From: Rhabditophanes sp. KR3021
Taxonomy: Eukaryota; Nematoda; Chromadorea; Rhabditida; Alloionematidae
NCBI GenBank assembly: GCA_963281155.1
Contig: CAUJLY010000004.1
Coordinates: 3,162,001-3,226,000 of the forward strand
Direction of reading: 5' to 3'
Length of the DNA: 64,000 nucleotides
In this document: positions 62,501-64,000 of the stretch, piece by piece
Layout: every line of letters begins with the position of its first letter
Numbering within the stretch: position 1 is the first letter of the stretch
Program-made: the position numbers and the translations under genes
The notes under the pieces: model-generated
Told to the model about the DNA's origin: nothing
The model's database searches: none
What the model saw: only the letters and a program-made list of their open reading frames with translations

Positions 62501-64000
62501 TCGACACTGGAAATTACAAACTCGTAATTAGCAACAAATTCGGTCAAGCCGAAACTACTTGCCATGTAACTATACAAAGTAAGTTTAAAAAGCCATTTTA
62601 AGCTTAATTAGACGCATTACAACGAAAAGTCATTATATATAAAATTAGCTGGTATAATGTAAAGGCCTTTAAAATGATAAGATTAGTCCTAAAATTCGTT
62701 AGAATAAATTAAAGCATGTGTAGTAAATCAAAAATTCTTCTACACGAATTGTACACCAAGTTTATATAAAACAATTGCACAGTTGGCATTGATGTCACAG
62801 CATGTGAATTTAAAAATAAGTTTTTAGACTCAAAAATAGTGAAATTAGACAAACAAAATAATAATACAAGACATTACACTTTTTAAAAAATAATATTAAA
62901 AGGAAATGCCGATTTTTATGATTTAAGGATGTTTAAAATATGGCTTTTAAAAAATAAATCCATGTCTTCATTGTGTTTTAGTGAGAGGCAAATAGATATG
63001 ATAAATATAAGTATTTTTAAAATGGTTTCATATGAAAACAAAAATATTTTAAATAAAATTAAAATCAACAAGGAACTATCGGAAAGAAATTATTAATCCT
63101 CAGTAATTAAATTTGTTTTAGGCTCGAAAATAATTCAGCGCACTCCAGAAAAGGGATTAATTCCTTTATTCAAAATGCCATTGCCTATCATGAGAGAAGT
63201 ACCAGAAATGATTGAAGTTAGTTTAGTTTGCGCAATCGTGGGCGCTGAAACAGTCACATGGACCAAGGATTCTAACCCCATTGGTCACCACGTAGAAAGT
63301 TATTTCAATAATGGCGTAGCAACTTTAATCATAAGATTGCCAACGAAAAACGATTCTGGCACCTACTGTTGCTGTGCAGTTGCTGAATCTGGCTCAGCTG
63401 CTTGTACAGGCTCATTATTTATTCAAGGTAAAAATCGCATAAACAAATTACATCTTATCAAATATTCGAAAGAATATATAAGTTACCAAATGTTAATAAG
63501 TGCAGTTACCTAAAGAATGTCAAACATAAGACCATTTATTTAAAATAATGTTAAATTGAAGTAGCATGTCAATTTTTATTTAAAATAAATGGTTTAAGTC
63601 AGGGCTTTAAAATTTATATTTTAGGAATAAAATATTGCTAATACATAATAATTTTGTTACTTTTTTAGAAGCAAAATACTTAACTACTATTTCCCCAAAA
63701 TTCATTGAACCATTGACAAATGTTTCTGTTATGGAAGGGTAAGTTCATTAAAATATAAAATTGACAAATAATCATGAGGGCTTTACTTTTAAATCTTAAA
63801 TTATGTCTATGATCTTTCAATAAAAGCAAATTAAAAATAAATATTTTAACCATTATAGAGGTGAGATAATTCTAAAGGCACAGATCCTTGGAAAGCCAAA
63901 TCCTACTTTAATTTTTTATAAGGATGGCTTAAAGATGCTAATGAATAACAGAATGTTGCAATACGTTGACAGACATGGAAATGTCAGACTAAACATTTTG
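1..64000 (+). CDS. ttn-1: Giant titin-like muscle protein gene (TTN-1 type), partial at both ends
   Basis: A sarcomeric scaffold and molecular spring made of Ig and FN3 domains separated by long charged or Pro-rich repeats. My exon model is join(1-2518, 2711-2857, 3173-4627, 4760-4948, 5175-5397, 5437-6872, 6916-15436, 15804-32721, 32763-32808, 33823-34005, 34253-37780, 38845-42950, 42998-43148, 43225-48665, 48707-49122, 49165-49330, 49503-49623, 51209-52248, 52327-52453, 52675-52947, 52989-53585, 53639-54370, 54415-54999, 61633-62127, 62165-62578, 63122-63427, 63669-63738, 63859-64000). Phases match at every junction after allowing for eight A/T insertions. Summed coding length is about 50.3 kb. 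The frame is open from base 1, so the start lies upstream, and it runs off the end inside an Ig domain. Family membership is clear from the domains. Orthology to nematode TTN-1, rather than another invertebrate titin, is inferred from repeat style and the nested exp-2-like gene. No kinase domain is in the window. Confidence 0.85.
2711..2857 (+). CDS. ttn-1: ttn-1 exon 2: short acidic linker
   Basis: A 147-base exon, acceptor TTATTAACAG and donor GTAAGT, phase 1 at both ends, so it can be skipped without a frame change. It encodes about 49 residues of acidic linker with the sequence TTTLPPDSF near its start and no recognisable domain. An in-frame start is not expected; any apparent methionine upstream lies in the intron. 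Confidence 0.65.
3047..3130. repeat. 22-bp tandem repeat in intron 2
   Basis: Three full copies and a partial one of ATAGTTATTCTTTGCTAAAT plus TC, a small intronic minisatellite just before the acceptor of exon 3. The rest of intron 2 (2858-3172) holds nothing recognised. Confidence 0.8.
3173..4627 (+). CDS. ttn-1: ttn-1 exon 3: Ser/Asp-rich linker and two Ig domains
   Basis: A 1,455-base exon, phase 1 at both ends, acceptor CTATTATTTTAG and donor GTATGT. The first 210 residues are a Ser/Asp/Glu-rich linker (SSDESSISDDTSQTTSS). An Ig-like domain spans about 3814-4100 (VSWKLG C strand, without canonical cysteines). A well-formed Ig spans about 4348-4627 (LKCIYKG B strand, IIWTKDG C strand, DGGVYKCTATN F strand). 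Joining to exon 4 at codon C|CT gives a continuous frame. Confidence 0.8.
4760..4948 (+). CDS. ttn-1: ttn-1 exon 4: linker
   Basis: A 189-base exon with acceptor ATTTATTTCAG and donor GTATGT, phase 1 on both sides. It encodes about 63 residues starting PHYSNKSTVRLEIRCRRE, then an acidic linker. No domain is recognised. It is supported by splice sites and matching phases rather than by homology. Confidence 0.65.
5175..5397 (+). CDS. ttn-1: ttn-1 exon 5: first half of an Ig domain
   Basis: Acceptor TTTATTACAG, donor GTAAGT at phase 2. An acidic start leads into PVFIKKLP and then EPIPTVSWTYD, the A and C strands of an I-set Ig domain. The domain is completed in exon 6. Splicing AT|T restores IHKVEDGVALFHAS, a typical D/E-strand region. 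Confidence 0.75.
5437..6872 (+). CDS. ttn-1: ttn-1 exon 6: second half of an Ig domain and acidic linker
   Basis: Begins after a 39-base intron (5398-5436). The first about 40 residues finish the Ig domain (ILSCAVKNRNG, F strand). The rest is about 435 residues of acidic, Ser/Thr/Asn-rich linker including a small Val-Asp-Ser repeat (NVDSINVDSI) and two degenerate copies of the LxxDVEYDEFY-type module near 6310-6440 and 6640-6760. Ends at donor GTATGA in phase 1, followed by a 43-base intron. Confidence 0.75.
6916..15436 (+). CDS. ttn-1: ttn-1 exon 7: 8.5-kb acidic/Pro-Glu repeat exon
   Basis: A single exon of about 2,840 codons, phase 1 at both ends, with no Ig or FN3 domain. In order it holds: a linker; a 7-residue Pro repeat (7640-8510); dispersed copies of a 40-residue VDLLFxK module (7150-15400); an 18-residue LPTEQK repeat (12140-12670); and a 23-residue LPIVE repeat (13260-14400). 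The composition is strongly acidic and resembles a PEVK/PEVT-type elastic segment. One frame break lies at an A4 run at 14691-14694. Reading it as A3 gives a continuous frame and makes the exon end in the phase required by exon 8. The protein segment is probably disordered and extensible (inference). Confidence 0.8.
7640..8510 (+). repeat. ttn-1: 7-residue (21-bp) Pro/Thr/Ala repeat, about 38 units
   Basis: Translation shows units of the form TITPAEA, with P at a fixed position and E/A following: AITPAEA, TNVPAEA, TIPPAEA, AIVPADA and so on. Spacing is mostly exactly 21 bases, with a few imperfect units (for example around 7980-8010). It is PEVT-like in composition and probably an extended, poly-proline-II-prone spring. 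The nucleotide sequence is less regular than the protein, which indicates selection on the 7-residue pattern. Confidence 0.8.
12140..12670 (+). repeat. ttn-1: About 18-residue ELPTEQK...SEALPV repeat, about ten units
   Basis: Units start with a variant of LPTEQK or LPTEEK, then 4-6 residues, then SEALPV or SEASPAK. Unit length varies from about 14 to 20 residues. It lies between two copies of the VDLLF module and belongs to the Pro/Glu-rich linker. Confidence 0.7.
13260..14400 (+). repeat. ttn-1: About 23-residue LPIVE...PQQIKEEDKL repeat, about 16 units
   Basis: Repeated units have the order KLxPESLPIVE, then NKEIPQQI, then KEEDKL. They vary between 21 and 26 residues. Proline recurs twice per unit and Glu/Lys flank it. 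The composition is close to PEVK motifs of other titins. Confidence 0.75.
15437..15803 (+). other. Intron 7, 367 bases; nothing recognised
   Basis: Donor GTATGT, acceptor ATTTTTTAG. AT-rich, with a short open stretch in one frame that has no protein-like composition. Confidence 0.6.
15804..32721 (+). CDS. ttn-1: ttn-1 exon 8: 16.9-kb exon with helical repeats, Ig pairs and PEVK-like blocks
   Basis: A single exon of about 5,640 codons between acceptor TTTTTTAG (phase 1) and donor GTAAGT (phase 0). Contents in order: acidic linker with the first LTKDS/LIKL module (16370-16570); the 15-residue KAKKLAEEKLKLEE repeat zone (16650-22410); Ig-Ig pair (22408-22957); KAP/VEEAKKK linker; Ig-Ig pair (23767-24303); 11-residue PEVK repeat; Ig-Ig pair (25072-25611); two LTKDS/LIKLGKDG modules; 8-residue ADSDAKAK repeat (26885-28150); Ig-Ig-FN3 (28296-29140); Ig-Ig (29359-29907); 22-residue VPEK repeat; last LIKLGKDG module; acidic tail. 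Seven frame breaks occur at A or T runs (near 17947, 18181, 20075, 20664, 21407, 27740 and 28418). Removing the 8 extra bases gives exactly a whole number of codons and the phase 0 end needed for exon 9. Confidence 0.8.
16650..22410 (+). repeat. ttn-1: 15-residue (45-bp) KAKKLAEEKLKLEEA repeat zone, about 125 units; probable single alpha-helix
   Basis: Units of K-A-K-K-L-A-E/D-E-K-L-K-L-E-E/D-A/V/E run for about 1,900 residues with almost no proline or glycine. Lys and Glu alternate in an i to i+4 pattern, and Leu recurs at 15-residue spacing rather than as a canonical heptad. This favours a long charged single alpha-helix over a classical coiled coil, though a coiled coil cannot be excluded. 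Local variants carry KISEDA or KILEDT. All frame breaks inside this zone are +1 or +2 A gains relative to neighbouring units. Confidence 0.9.
17952..18760 (+). repeat. ttn-1: 270-bp higher-order tandem duplication, three copies
   Basis: The marker segment GATGAAAAGGTTAAGTTAGC recurs at 18021, 18292 and 18562. The spacings are 271 and 270 bases, that is six 45-bp units; the extra base in the first is the A gain near 18181. Copies are nearly identical over most of their length and differ mainly in the last two 45-bp units. This indicates recent unequal exchange or amplification inside the coding repeat. Confidence 0.85.
22408..22957 (+). other. ttn-1: Ig-Ig domain pair A (exon 8)
   Basis: The first Ig has VKWTKNNKDLF (C strand Trp) and GEYKCIWSDG (F strand). 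The second has GGLPKPALSFKHDN and GAYTITCFNKFG. The pair is followed by an acidic stretch and the basic motif DFDKKINKKQIKKL (23034-23075). The first Ig is nearly identical in protein sequence to the first Ig of pair C. Confidence 0.9.
23767..24303 (+). other. ttn-1: Ig-Ig domain pair B (exon 8)
   Basis: Same architecture as pair A: VKWYKNSKPLF, then GEFKCVWSDGKNQVEQ, then GGLPKPTISFKHNN, then GVYNISVSNQFG. It is preceded by a Lys/Glu/Pro/Ala linker (23230-23760; VEEAKKK, PLTEAKA) and followed directly by the 11-residue PEVK repeat. Confidence 0.9.
24330..24905 (+). repeat. ttn-1: 11-residue (33-bp) KLEPKVEEKET repeat with KKAPIVPEKPK interruptions
   Basis: Tandem units of K-L-E/K-P-K-V-E-E-K-E/D-T/A are interspersed with LEKKAPIVPEKPKVEEK. 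The motif P-K-V-E-E-K matches the PEVK composition that gives vertebrate titin its spring. Nucleotide identity between units is high (for example 24646-24780), which indicates recent expansion. Confidence 0.85.
25072..25611 (+). other. ttn-1: Ig-Ig domain pair C (exon 8)
   Basis: Same layout as pair A. The segment around 25128-25260 is nearly base-identical to 22464-22610 of pair A, so this Ig was copied or converted recently. It is followed by DFDKKIKKKQIRKL (25705-25745). Confidence 0.9.
25830..26890 (+). repeat. ttn-1: Two copies of a 65-residue LTKDS...LIKLGKDGKKL module with a Lys/Val/Pro linker between them
   Basis: Copies lie at about 25830-26035 and 26690-26885. Each reads T-x-L-L-T-K-D-S/V-x-V-Q-P-x-I-E-V-S-x-K-L, 20-25 variable residues, then DDKLIKLGKDGKKL. 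Related copies lie at 16370-16570 and 31415-31620. The linker between (26040-26680) has degenerate repeats of the form EKxKVADKxIKQV. The function is unknown; the fixed ends suggest a folded or binding element. Confidence 0.75.
26885..28150 (+). repeat. ttn-1: 8-residue (24-bp) DAKAKADS / DAKKKAES repeat, about 52 units
   Basis: Units alternate D-A-K-A-K-A-D-S, D-A-K-K-K-A-E-S and L-E-I-K-T-K-A-E. Proline is absent and Ala, Lys and Asp/Glu dominate. It is helix-prone with an 8-residue period unlike a heptad. One +1 A break lies at 27737-27742. The block between 27560 and 27760 repeats that between 27140 and 27320 almost exactly. Confidence 0.85.
28296..29140 (+). other. ttn-1: Ig-Ig-FN3 module D (exon 8)
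   Basis: First Ig: VKWFKNSLE, then QYKCVWSDGINQVEQ after the T-run frame break at 28416-28421. Second Ig: GGLPKPTVVWKHGN and GLYTITCSNK. The FN3 domain starts at PPTPLGPLTVKQLSDKLFEL and ends near SSDYLES (29080-29110). It is followed by a basic KKKQIKKLSKK motif at 29205-29235. Confidence 0.85.
29359..29907 (+). other. ttn-1: Ig-Ig domain pair E (exon 8)
   Basis: Same pair architecture: VKWTKNNKDLF, GEFKCIWSDGKDFAEQ, GGLPKPTISLKHNN, GVYDISVSNKFG. It is followed by an acidic stretch and NFDRKIKKKQIKKLAKK (29990-30040). Confidence 0.9.
30170..31060 (+). repeat. ttn-1: About 22-residue KKAPIVPEKTKLAEEIKSV repeat (PEVK-like), about 13 units
   Basis: Each unit has K-K-A-P-x-V-P-E-K-x-K-L-x-E-E-x-K then 4-6 residues, with period about 66-69 bases. 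The sequence is rich in Pro, Glu, Val and Lys. Vertebrate PEVK modules are of similar length and composition, but this may be convergence on the same composition. Confidence 0.85.
31415..32721 (+). other. ttn-1: Fourth LTKDS/LIKLGKDG module and acidic tail of exon 8
   Basis: The module runs from LLTKDSSVQPTVE to DKLIKLGKDGLKL (31425-31612). Next come a Lys-rich linker with KKLVKK motifs (31950-32130) and KKKKTIKKRKS (32285-32315), and a strongly acidic tail (VDVVIEEDSDDSE). The tail contains SFDLCMDVEVQN, which resembles the VDLLF-type modules of exon 7. Confidence 0.7.
32763..32808 (+). CDS. ttn-1: ttn-1 exon 9: 46-base exon
   Basis: Encodes SISESIVMKPSLSAK between a 41-base intron and a 1,014-base intron. 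Acceptor GTTTTTTAG, donor GTAAGT. The phases (0 in, 1 out) fit both neighbours. Confidence 0.65.
32809..33822 (+). other. Intron 9, 1,014 bases; nothing recognised
   Basis: AT-rich non-coding sequence with stops in all frames. I see no RNA gene, repeat or sustained open frame. It ends in AAATAATTATAG. Confidence 0.6.
33823..34005 (+). CDS. ttn-1: ttn-1 exon 10: basic linker
   Basis: A 183-base exon, phase 1 on both sides. It encodes KPKKKLTKKKALGVDEGD and then LALKPKKQTKLEPLQFG. The KPKKKxxKK pattern matches basic linkers next to Ig pairs elsewhere in the gene. The donor GTTAGC is weak. Confidence 0.65.
34253..37780 (+). CDS. ttn-1: ttn-1 exon 11: 3.5-kb exon of degenerate 35-40-residue repeats
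   Basis: About 1,176 codons, phase 1 at both ends, acceptor AACTGTTTAG, donor GTAATT. The whole exon is made of degenerate units of about 37 residues, consensus I-x-V-x-L-x-K-x-x-D/E (6-10 residues) L-S-N-K-E-x-x-x-K-x-x-K-E-P/S-S. Clear examples begin near 35760, 35870, 35990, 36100, 36200, 36480 and 36900. A basic stretch, KPLKKKKKKTAK, lies near 37630. No Ig or FN3 domain is seen. It is likely an extensible segment with a binding repeat. Confidence 0.75.
37781..38844 (+). other. Intron 11, 1,064 bases, containing the antisense nested frame
   Basis: Donor GTAATT, acceptor TATTTTCTTAG. Apart from the antisense frame at 37806-38612, the remaining about 230 bases (38613-38844) are AT-rich with no recognised feature; they would hold any promoter of the nested frame. 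Confidence 0.6.
37806..38612 (-). pseudogene. Intronless 269-codon frame with one in-frame TAA, nested antisense in a ttn-1 intron
   Basis: The minus strand reads from ATG at 38612 (MYEHSISDGCIDV) to a TAA at 37806-37808, broken only by a TAA at 38196-38194 (KLKDK then stop then DIIQYVAKTVDFG). Frame and protein-like composition continue on both sides (NFSLKWDFVFDKKE, CNCGKKLTIVSEEYP), so the two halves belonged to one protein. There is no intron, although neighbouring genes have many. An AATAAA on this strand lies just past the stop (about 37797-37792). I do not recognise the protein. It may be a recently inactivated retrocopy, a gene with stop readthrough, or a live gene with one sequence error. 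It fills most of intron 11. Confidence 0.5.
38845..42950 (+). CDS. ttn-1: ttn-1 exon 12: acidic/basic linkers, unique segment, Ig and part of a second Ig
   Basis: Begins in phase 1 with GLIGMEMDKNE. It contains an 8-residue QIEKDLP repeat (39110-39220), a 9-10-residue VNLKDTKSI repeat (39295-39475), and a 25-residue LLSKTPLVDxEIIQSKEK repeat, five units (40085-40440). A non-repetitive segment follows at about 41085-41500 (RRNSYIFERFNRTLMAVSE onward). After more linker come an Ig-like domain (42473-42770) and the A-C strands of another (from 42800). The exon ends at ACG before a GTTTGC donor. Confidence 0.75.
42998..43148 (+). CDS. ttn-1: ttn-1 exon 13: second half of an Ig domain
   Basis: Splicing out a 47-base intron (42951-42997) changes frame and yields FEIATRNKEYVVSITCPNMS, then SDSGDYKCVVSCGG, a clear Ig D-G strand sequence. 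The unspliced reading stays open but gives a hydrophobic, non-Ig sequence. A 76-base intron follows (43149-43224). Confidence 0.85.
43225..48665 (+). CDS. ttn-1: ttn-1 exon 14: basic linker, helical repeats, Ig-Ig-FN3, Ig domains
   Basis: A 5.4-kb exon of 1,813 codons. In order: a linker with a duplicated about 90-residue block (43600-44110; KKKIADEEIK and KKKIGDKEEM, EPEIKKKKV and EPEIKKKKI); 20- and 22-residue helical repeats (44330-46450); a Lys-rich linker (KPKKKVVKKVGAKD); Ig-Ig (46627-47165) plus FN3 (47172-47455); an acidic/Lys linker with KKTTKKIVKKVEK; Ig (48030-48305); Ig (48306-48568); and the start of a third Ig (48570 on). It ends in phase 0 at donor GTAAGT. Confidence 0.85.
44330..46450 (+). 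repeat. ttn-1: Helical 20- and 22-residue Ala/Lys/Glu repeat zone
   Basis: 44530-44820 is a 60-bp tandem of AQAKKDADALKLAQEKSKIE, five near-identical copies. From 44870 the unit becomes 22 residues (66 bp), KAKKEADEKAAKLAQEKLNLEA, about 25 units with deletions. Twenty-two residues is two hendecads, compatible with a right-handed coiled coil or a single helix. Similar Ala/Lys/Glu repeats are known in C. elegans TTN-1 (from memory). Confidence 0.85.
46627..47455 (+). other. ttn-1: Ig-Ig-FN3 module F (exon 14)
   Basis: First Ig: AKWFKGGKEV and GEYKCVWSDGKDKVEQ. Second Ig: STGLPKPKISIVHNG and GEYIITVSNK. FN3: PTAPVGPIVIKQLSDENCV, then YKFRVSACNDIGSSDFLES. The order and linker residues match module D in exon 8, pointing to duplication of the whole Ig-Ig-FN3 unit. 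Confidence 0.9.
48707..49122 (+). CDS. ttn-1: ttn-1 exon 15: end of Ig and first FN3 of the array
   Basis: Starts after a 41-base intron. It completes the Ig (DNGHYRIEVSNEYG) and encodes most of an FN3 (MPSSLNLIESS, SWTAPSDEGGAPITGYIVE, TEYLIR). The split codon AG|A at the phase 2 end rejoins in exon 16. Confidence 0.9.
49165..49330 (+). CDS. ttn-1: ttn-1 exon 16: FN3 end and start of a second FN3
   Basis: Completes the FN3 (RAACINKFGVGEYIEP, G strand) and begins the next (APKISSPPTISNVIENCCDLNW). The flanking introns are 42 and 172 bases. Confidence 0.85.
49503..49623 (+). CDS. ttn-1: ttn-1 exon 17: middle of an FN3 domain
   Basis: Encodes SEIFCYDVYARENGNQWVKV, the C-E strands of an FN3, with donor GTATGT in phase 1. 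The domain is completed in exon 18 after a 1,585-base intron (VTYDFKVEAVNSANLVS). Confidence 0.8.
49624..51208 (+). other. Intron 17, 1,585 bases, containing an antisense decayed gene
   Basis: Acceptor CATTTTTCCAG. The stretch 49945-50697 is antisense coding-like but broken. The rest (49624-49944 and 50698-51208) is AT-rich sequence in which I see nothing. Confidence 0.6.
49948..50697 (-). pseudogene. Decayed, formerly spliced antisense gene of unknown identity
   Basis: On the minus strand, an ATG at 50697 starts MKIKNYQKGGTPTKIIEFDD and meets a consensus donor GTAAGA at 50628; an acceptor TTTCTAG precedes 50583 (45-base intron). The following exon reads SLGVKFDILSVHQFNAVDIN but meets an in-frame TAA and a TAG. 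Coding-like sequence then continues in other frames: VVIDDKDVFEKLCLDGLK; then 50430-50133 (VRKNMEPILDAVELEGRAM onward); then 50138-49948 (CKVKIKWWTPNLLSNDVI onward). At least three frame shifts or stops are needed. The intron shows it is a broken genomic copy rather than a retrocopy. I do not recognise the family; no transposase motif is seen. Confidence 0.5.
51209..52248 (+). CDS. ttn-1: ttn-1 exon 18: FN3 end, FN3, two Ig, start of third Ig
   Basis: Completes the split FN3, then encodes an FN3 (about 51313-51590; ITITSVDSVTVDWACLD, ISYVFKVLPKNQG), an Ig (51598-51880; HYIWMFNDEEI, GTYACKSLNVHG) and an Ig (51884-52160; QVVWNKNGKAI, CDYSCVTSDG), and begins another (HIEIGPQDQTI, VILSCQTNTP). 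Ends in phase 0. Confidence 0.9.
52327..52453 (+). CDS. ttn-1: ttn-1 exon 19: middle of an Ig domain
   Basis: Encodes ARVVKWYKNGLEIWPQTGKF and LCYLEIQDFQERDIG, the C-E strands of the Ig begun in exon 18. A 220-base intron with no recognised feature follows. Confidence 0.85.
52675..52947 (+). CDS. ttn-1: ttn-1 exon 20: Ig end and next Ig
   Basis: Completes the Ig with SYTVALGSG and starts another (HLDLSVSPEIKIINYNG, GYPKPTLEVQLNNESF). Phase 1 at both ends; the 41-base intron downstream starts GTAGGT. Confidence 0.85.
52989..53585 (+). CDS. ttn-1: ttn-1 exon 21: Ig end, FN3, most of another FN3
   Basis: Starts GTLKLIATNSAG (Ig F-G strands). FN3 at 53062-53350 (APLNLRVSDVKCNSCRLTW, FFAFRIVSHNAVGRSEPS). 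An acidic spacer (PDEDDDESSS) is followed by a second FN3 (GFFAEVSWNPVFEAEEYIVE). Phase 1 both ends. Confidence 0.9.
53639..54370 (+). CDS. ttn-1: ttn-1 exon 22: FN3 end, acidic/basic linker, Ig
   Basis: Completes FN3 (GKYFFRIRSKAGYRKSEPGE). A short Asp/Val repeat follows (NDVAHDVAVDDLVKDDVA), then a KKKKVVKKKKADE linker and a Thr-rich stretch. An Ig of the pair type comes last (VKWYKNNVETM, GPYRCVWSDGTNECEQ). Ends in phase 1 before a 44-base intron. Confidence 0.9.
54415..54999 (+). CDS. ttn-1: ttn-1 exon 23: Ig and FN3 (module G)
   Basis: Second Ig of the pair (SVSWYLNEAEV, GIYVIKASNEYG), then FN3 (PPGAPIGPLIFTPKGPDSVD, MNFRVAGENKHGSGDYLMG). Together with the end of exon 22 this repeats the Ig-Ig-FN3 order of modules D and F. 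The donor is GTTAGT. Confidence 0.9.
55590..55595 (-). terminator. exp-2: AATAAA polyadenylation signal of the channel gene
   Basis: AATAAA on the minus strand lies about 137 bases past the TAA stop at 55734-55732, a suitable distance for a short nematode 3' UTR. Other AT-rich variants nearby could also serve. Confidence 0.4.
55732..57535 (-). CDS. exp-2: Voltage-gated K+ channel alpha subunit, Shab/EXP-2-like, complete (five exons)
   Basis: Coding exons on the minus strand: 57535-56408, 56207-56097, 56048-56020, 55975-55951, 55905-55732; about 488 residues. Start ATG 57535 (MIAGASMQHKKRM). T1 tetramerisation domain: LKLNIGGQKYIIM, then FFQRSPLLFNCIFQFYASG and LTELEFWRI. S1 begins near SSLQAKIFELSSTFAVAISV; S2 FTERICIAFFTVEYCLRMF; S3 LNLVDIMAIIPFYLEL; S4 VVRILRILRVIRIVKISK with six basic residues at every third position; S5 MMFVVLLTGIVFFSTMIYFV; pore helix YWWCIATVTT; filter TVGYGD; S6 ILMGVLVLALPITIIVDNF. 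The short C-terminus ends SHEPIL. S6 has PIT in place of the usual PxP. The family call is firm. EXP-2 orthology rests on overall similarity from memory plus its position inside ttn-1. The predicted role is a delayed-rectifier or repolarising K+ channel in muscle membrane. Confidence 0.85.
55951..56048 (-). other. exp-2: Two micro-exons (29 and 25 bases) that split the K+ selectivity filter
   Basis: Exon 56048-56020 is 29 bases and encodes WCIATVTTVG with a codon split after GG. Exon 55975-55951 is 25 bases and encodes YGDITPDT. The intron between them (56019-55976) is 44 bases. The filter glycine codon GG|A spans the junction. Both have consensus GT/AG ends and restore TVGYGD exactly. Confidence 0.85.
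57536..57560 (-). promoter_or_regulatory. exp-2: Probable trans-splice (SL) acceptor upstream of the channel ATG
   Basis: On the minus strand the sequence CTATTTTTAG ends at 57549 and is followed by 13 bases and then the ATG. No cis donor with a coding exon is evident nearby upstream. A 3' splice site a few bases before the start is the usual layout of nematode spliced-leader addition. It could instead be the acceptor of an ordinary 5' UTR intron. Confidence 0.45.
58424..58615. repeat. Degenerate 29-bp tandem repeat in intron 23
   Basis: About 6.5 units with consensus ATTTATTTAGTAACTTATCA plus AAATTATGA. Four consecutive units are exactly 29 bases and the flanking ones are worn. It is a non-coding minisatellite with no stated function. 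Confidence 0.75.
61633..62127 (+). CDS. ttn-1: ttn-1 exon 24: Ig and most of a second Ig
   Basis: Acceptor ATATTTCAG. First Ig about 61640-61915 (NCQLQWFRDDVEI, GGRYKCVITRNKE). A short acidic linker follows, then a second Ig (PPPKFHHLLRDLTVKKGEV, DCVEWYKNNERI). Donor GTAATT, phase 1. Confidence 0.9.
62165..62578 (+). CDS. ttn-1: ttn-1 exon 25: Ig end and a further Ig
   Basis: After a 37-base intron it completes the Ig (LNDGGIYKVIGKNNGG) and encodes another (APEFHIGLMDETSQEK, VVNWFKDGIPI, GNYKLVISNKFGQ). Phase 1 both ends. Confidence 0.9.
62579..63121 (+). other. Intron 25, 543 bases; nothing recognised
   Basis: AT-rich, donor GTAAGT, acceptor TTTGTTTTAG. No sustained open frame or repeat. 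Confidence 0.6.
63122..63427 (+). CDS. ttn-1: ttn-1 exon 26: single Ig domain
   Basis: Encodes one Ig: IEVSLVCAIVGAETVTWTKD, then SGTYCCCAVAESGSAACTG. It has an unusually cysteine-rich F strand. Phase 1 at both ends, so it is a one-domain, skippable exon. Confidence 0.9.
63669..63738 (+). CDS. ttn-1: ttn-1 exon 27: start of an Ig domain
   Basis: A 70-base exon encoding EAKYLTTISPKFIEPLTNVS, the A strand of the next Ig. Ends in phase 2 at donor GTAAGT. Confidence 0.85.
63859..64000 (+). CDS. ttn-1: ttn-1 exon 28 (partial): Ig domain running off the window
   Basis: Rejoined codon GG|A, then GEIILKAQILGKPNPTLIFY and KDGLKMLMNNRMLQ: B and C strands of an I-set Ig domain. The frame is open to base 64000. 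Confidence 0.85.

Noticed and set aside
61633..64000. Titin kinase domain near the end of the window
   Set aside because: Only Ig strands are present; no glycine loop, HRD or DFG-like motif in frame.
1..64000. tRNA or rRNA genes, viral or bacterial insertion sequences
   Set aside because: None recognised by eye in the introns; a dedicated tRNA search would be decisive but was not possible.

Overview
This is a eukaryotic, AT-rich window, almost certainly from a nematode. It holds the middle of one giant plus-strand muscle gene that enters at base 1 and leaves at base 64000. The gene is a titin-like protein that best matches nematode TTN-1: immunoglobulin (Ig) and fibronectin type III (FN3) domains alternate with very long charged or Pro/Glu/Val/Lys-type repeats. 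I assembled 28 exons by matching splice sites and reading phase. All junctions keep frame once a small set of apparent 1-2 base insertions is allowed for; the exon 1/2 donor is the only weak one. The exons sum to about 50.3 kb, roughly 16,800 codons, with both ends of the gene missing. No kinase domain lies inside the window. The nematode assignment rests on (i) the TTN-1-like domain and repeat content, (ii) a Shab/EXP-2-like potassium channel gene nested in a ttn-1 intron (I recall that C. elegans exp-2 and ttn-1 share the F12F3 interval), and (iii) many introns of only 37-47 bases. The species cannot be named from the sequence.

Layout. 1-6900: N-proximal acidic linkers with six scattered Ig domains. 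6916-15436: an 8.5-kb exon of acidic linker with a 7-residue Pro repeat, about twelve copies of a 40-residue module (consensus VDLLFxK...IEIEVLxDEYEE), and 18- and 23-residue Pro-Glu repeats. 15804-32721: a single 16.9-kb exon with about 1,900 residues of Pro-poor KAKKLAEEKLKLEE repeat (probable single alpha-helix), five Ig-Ig pairs (one with FN3), PEVK-like blocks, and an 8-residue Ala/Lys/Asp repeat. 32763-37780: short exons and a 3.5-kb exon of 35-40-residue repeats. 38845-48665: unique sequence, Ig domains, a second helical repeat zone with 20- and 22-residue units, Ig-Ig-FN3, then Ig domains. 48707-54999: small exons coding an Ig/FN3 array. 61633-64000: more Ig domains, continuing beyond the window.

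Three minus-strand items lie inside introns: an intronless 269-codon frame with one in-frame TAA (37806-38612), a decayed spliced gene (about 49945-50697), and an intact five-exon voltage-gated K+ channel gene (55732-57548). The channel has a T1 domain, S1-S6, a TVGYGD filter and a probable trans-splice acceptor just upstream of its ATG.

Eight frame breaks inside long exons are all A/T gains (seven +1, one +2). Removing them restores one uninterrupted frame with correct exon phases, so I read them as sequence or assembly errors rather than gene decay. The proteins would work in body-wall or pharyngeal muscle: the titin as a sarcomeric spring and scaffold, the channel in membrane repolarisation. 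Their linkage is positional and I see no direct functional coupling.
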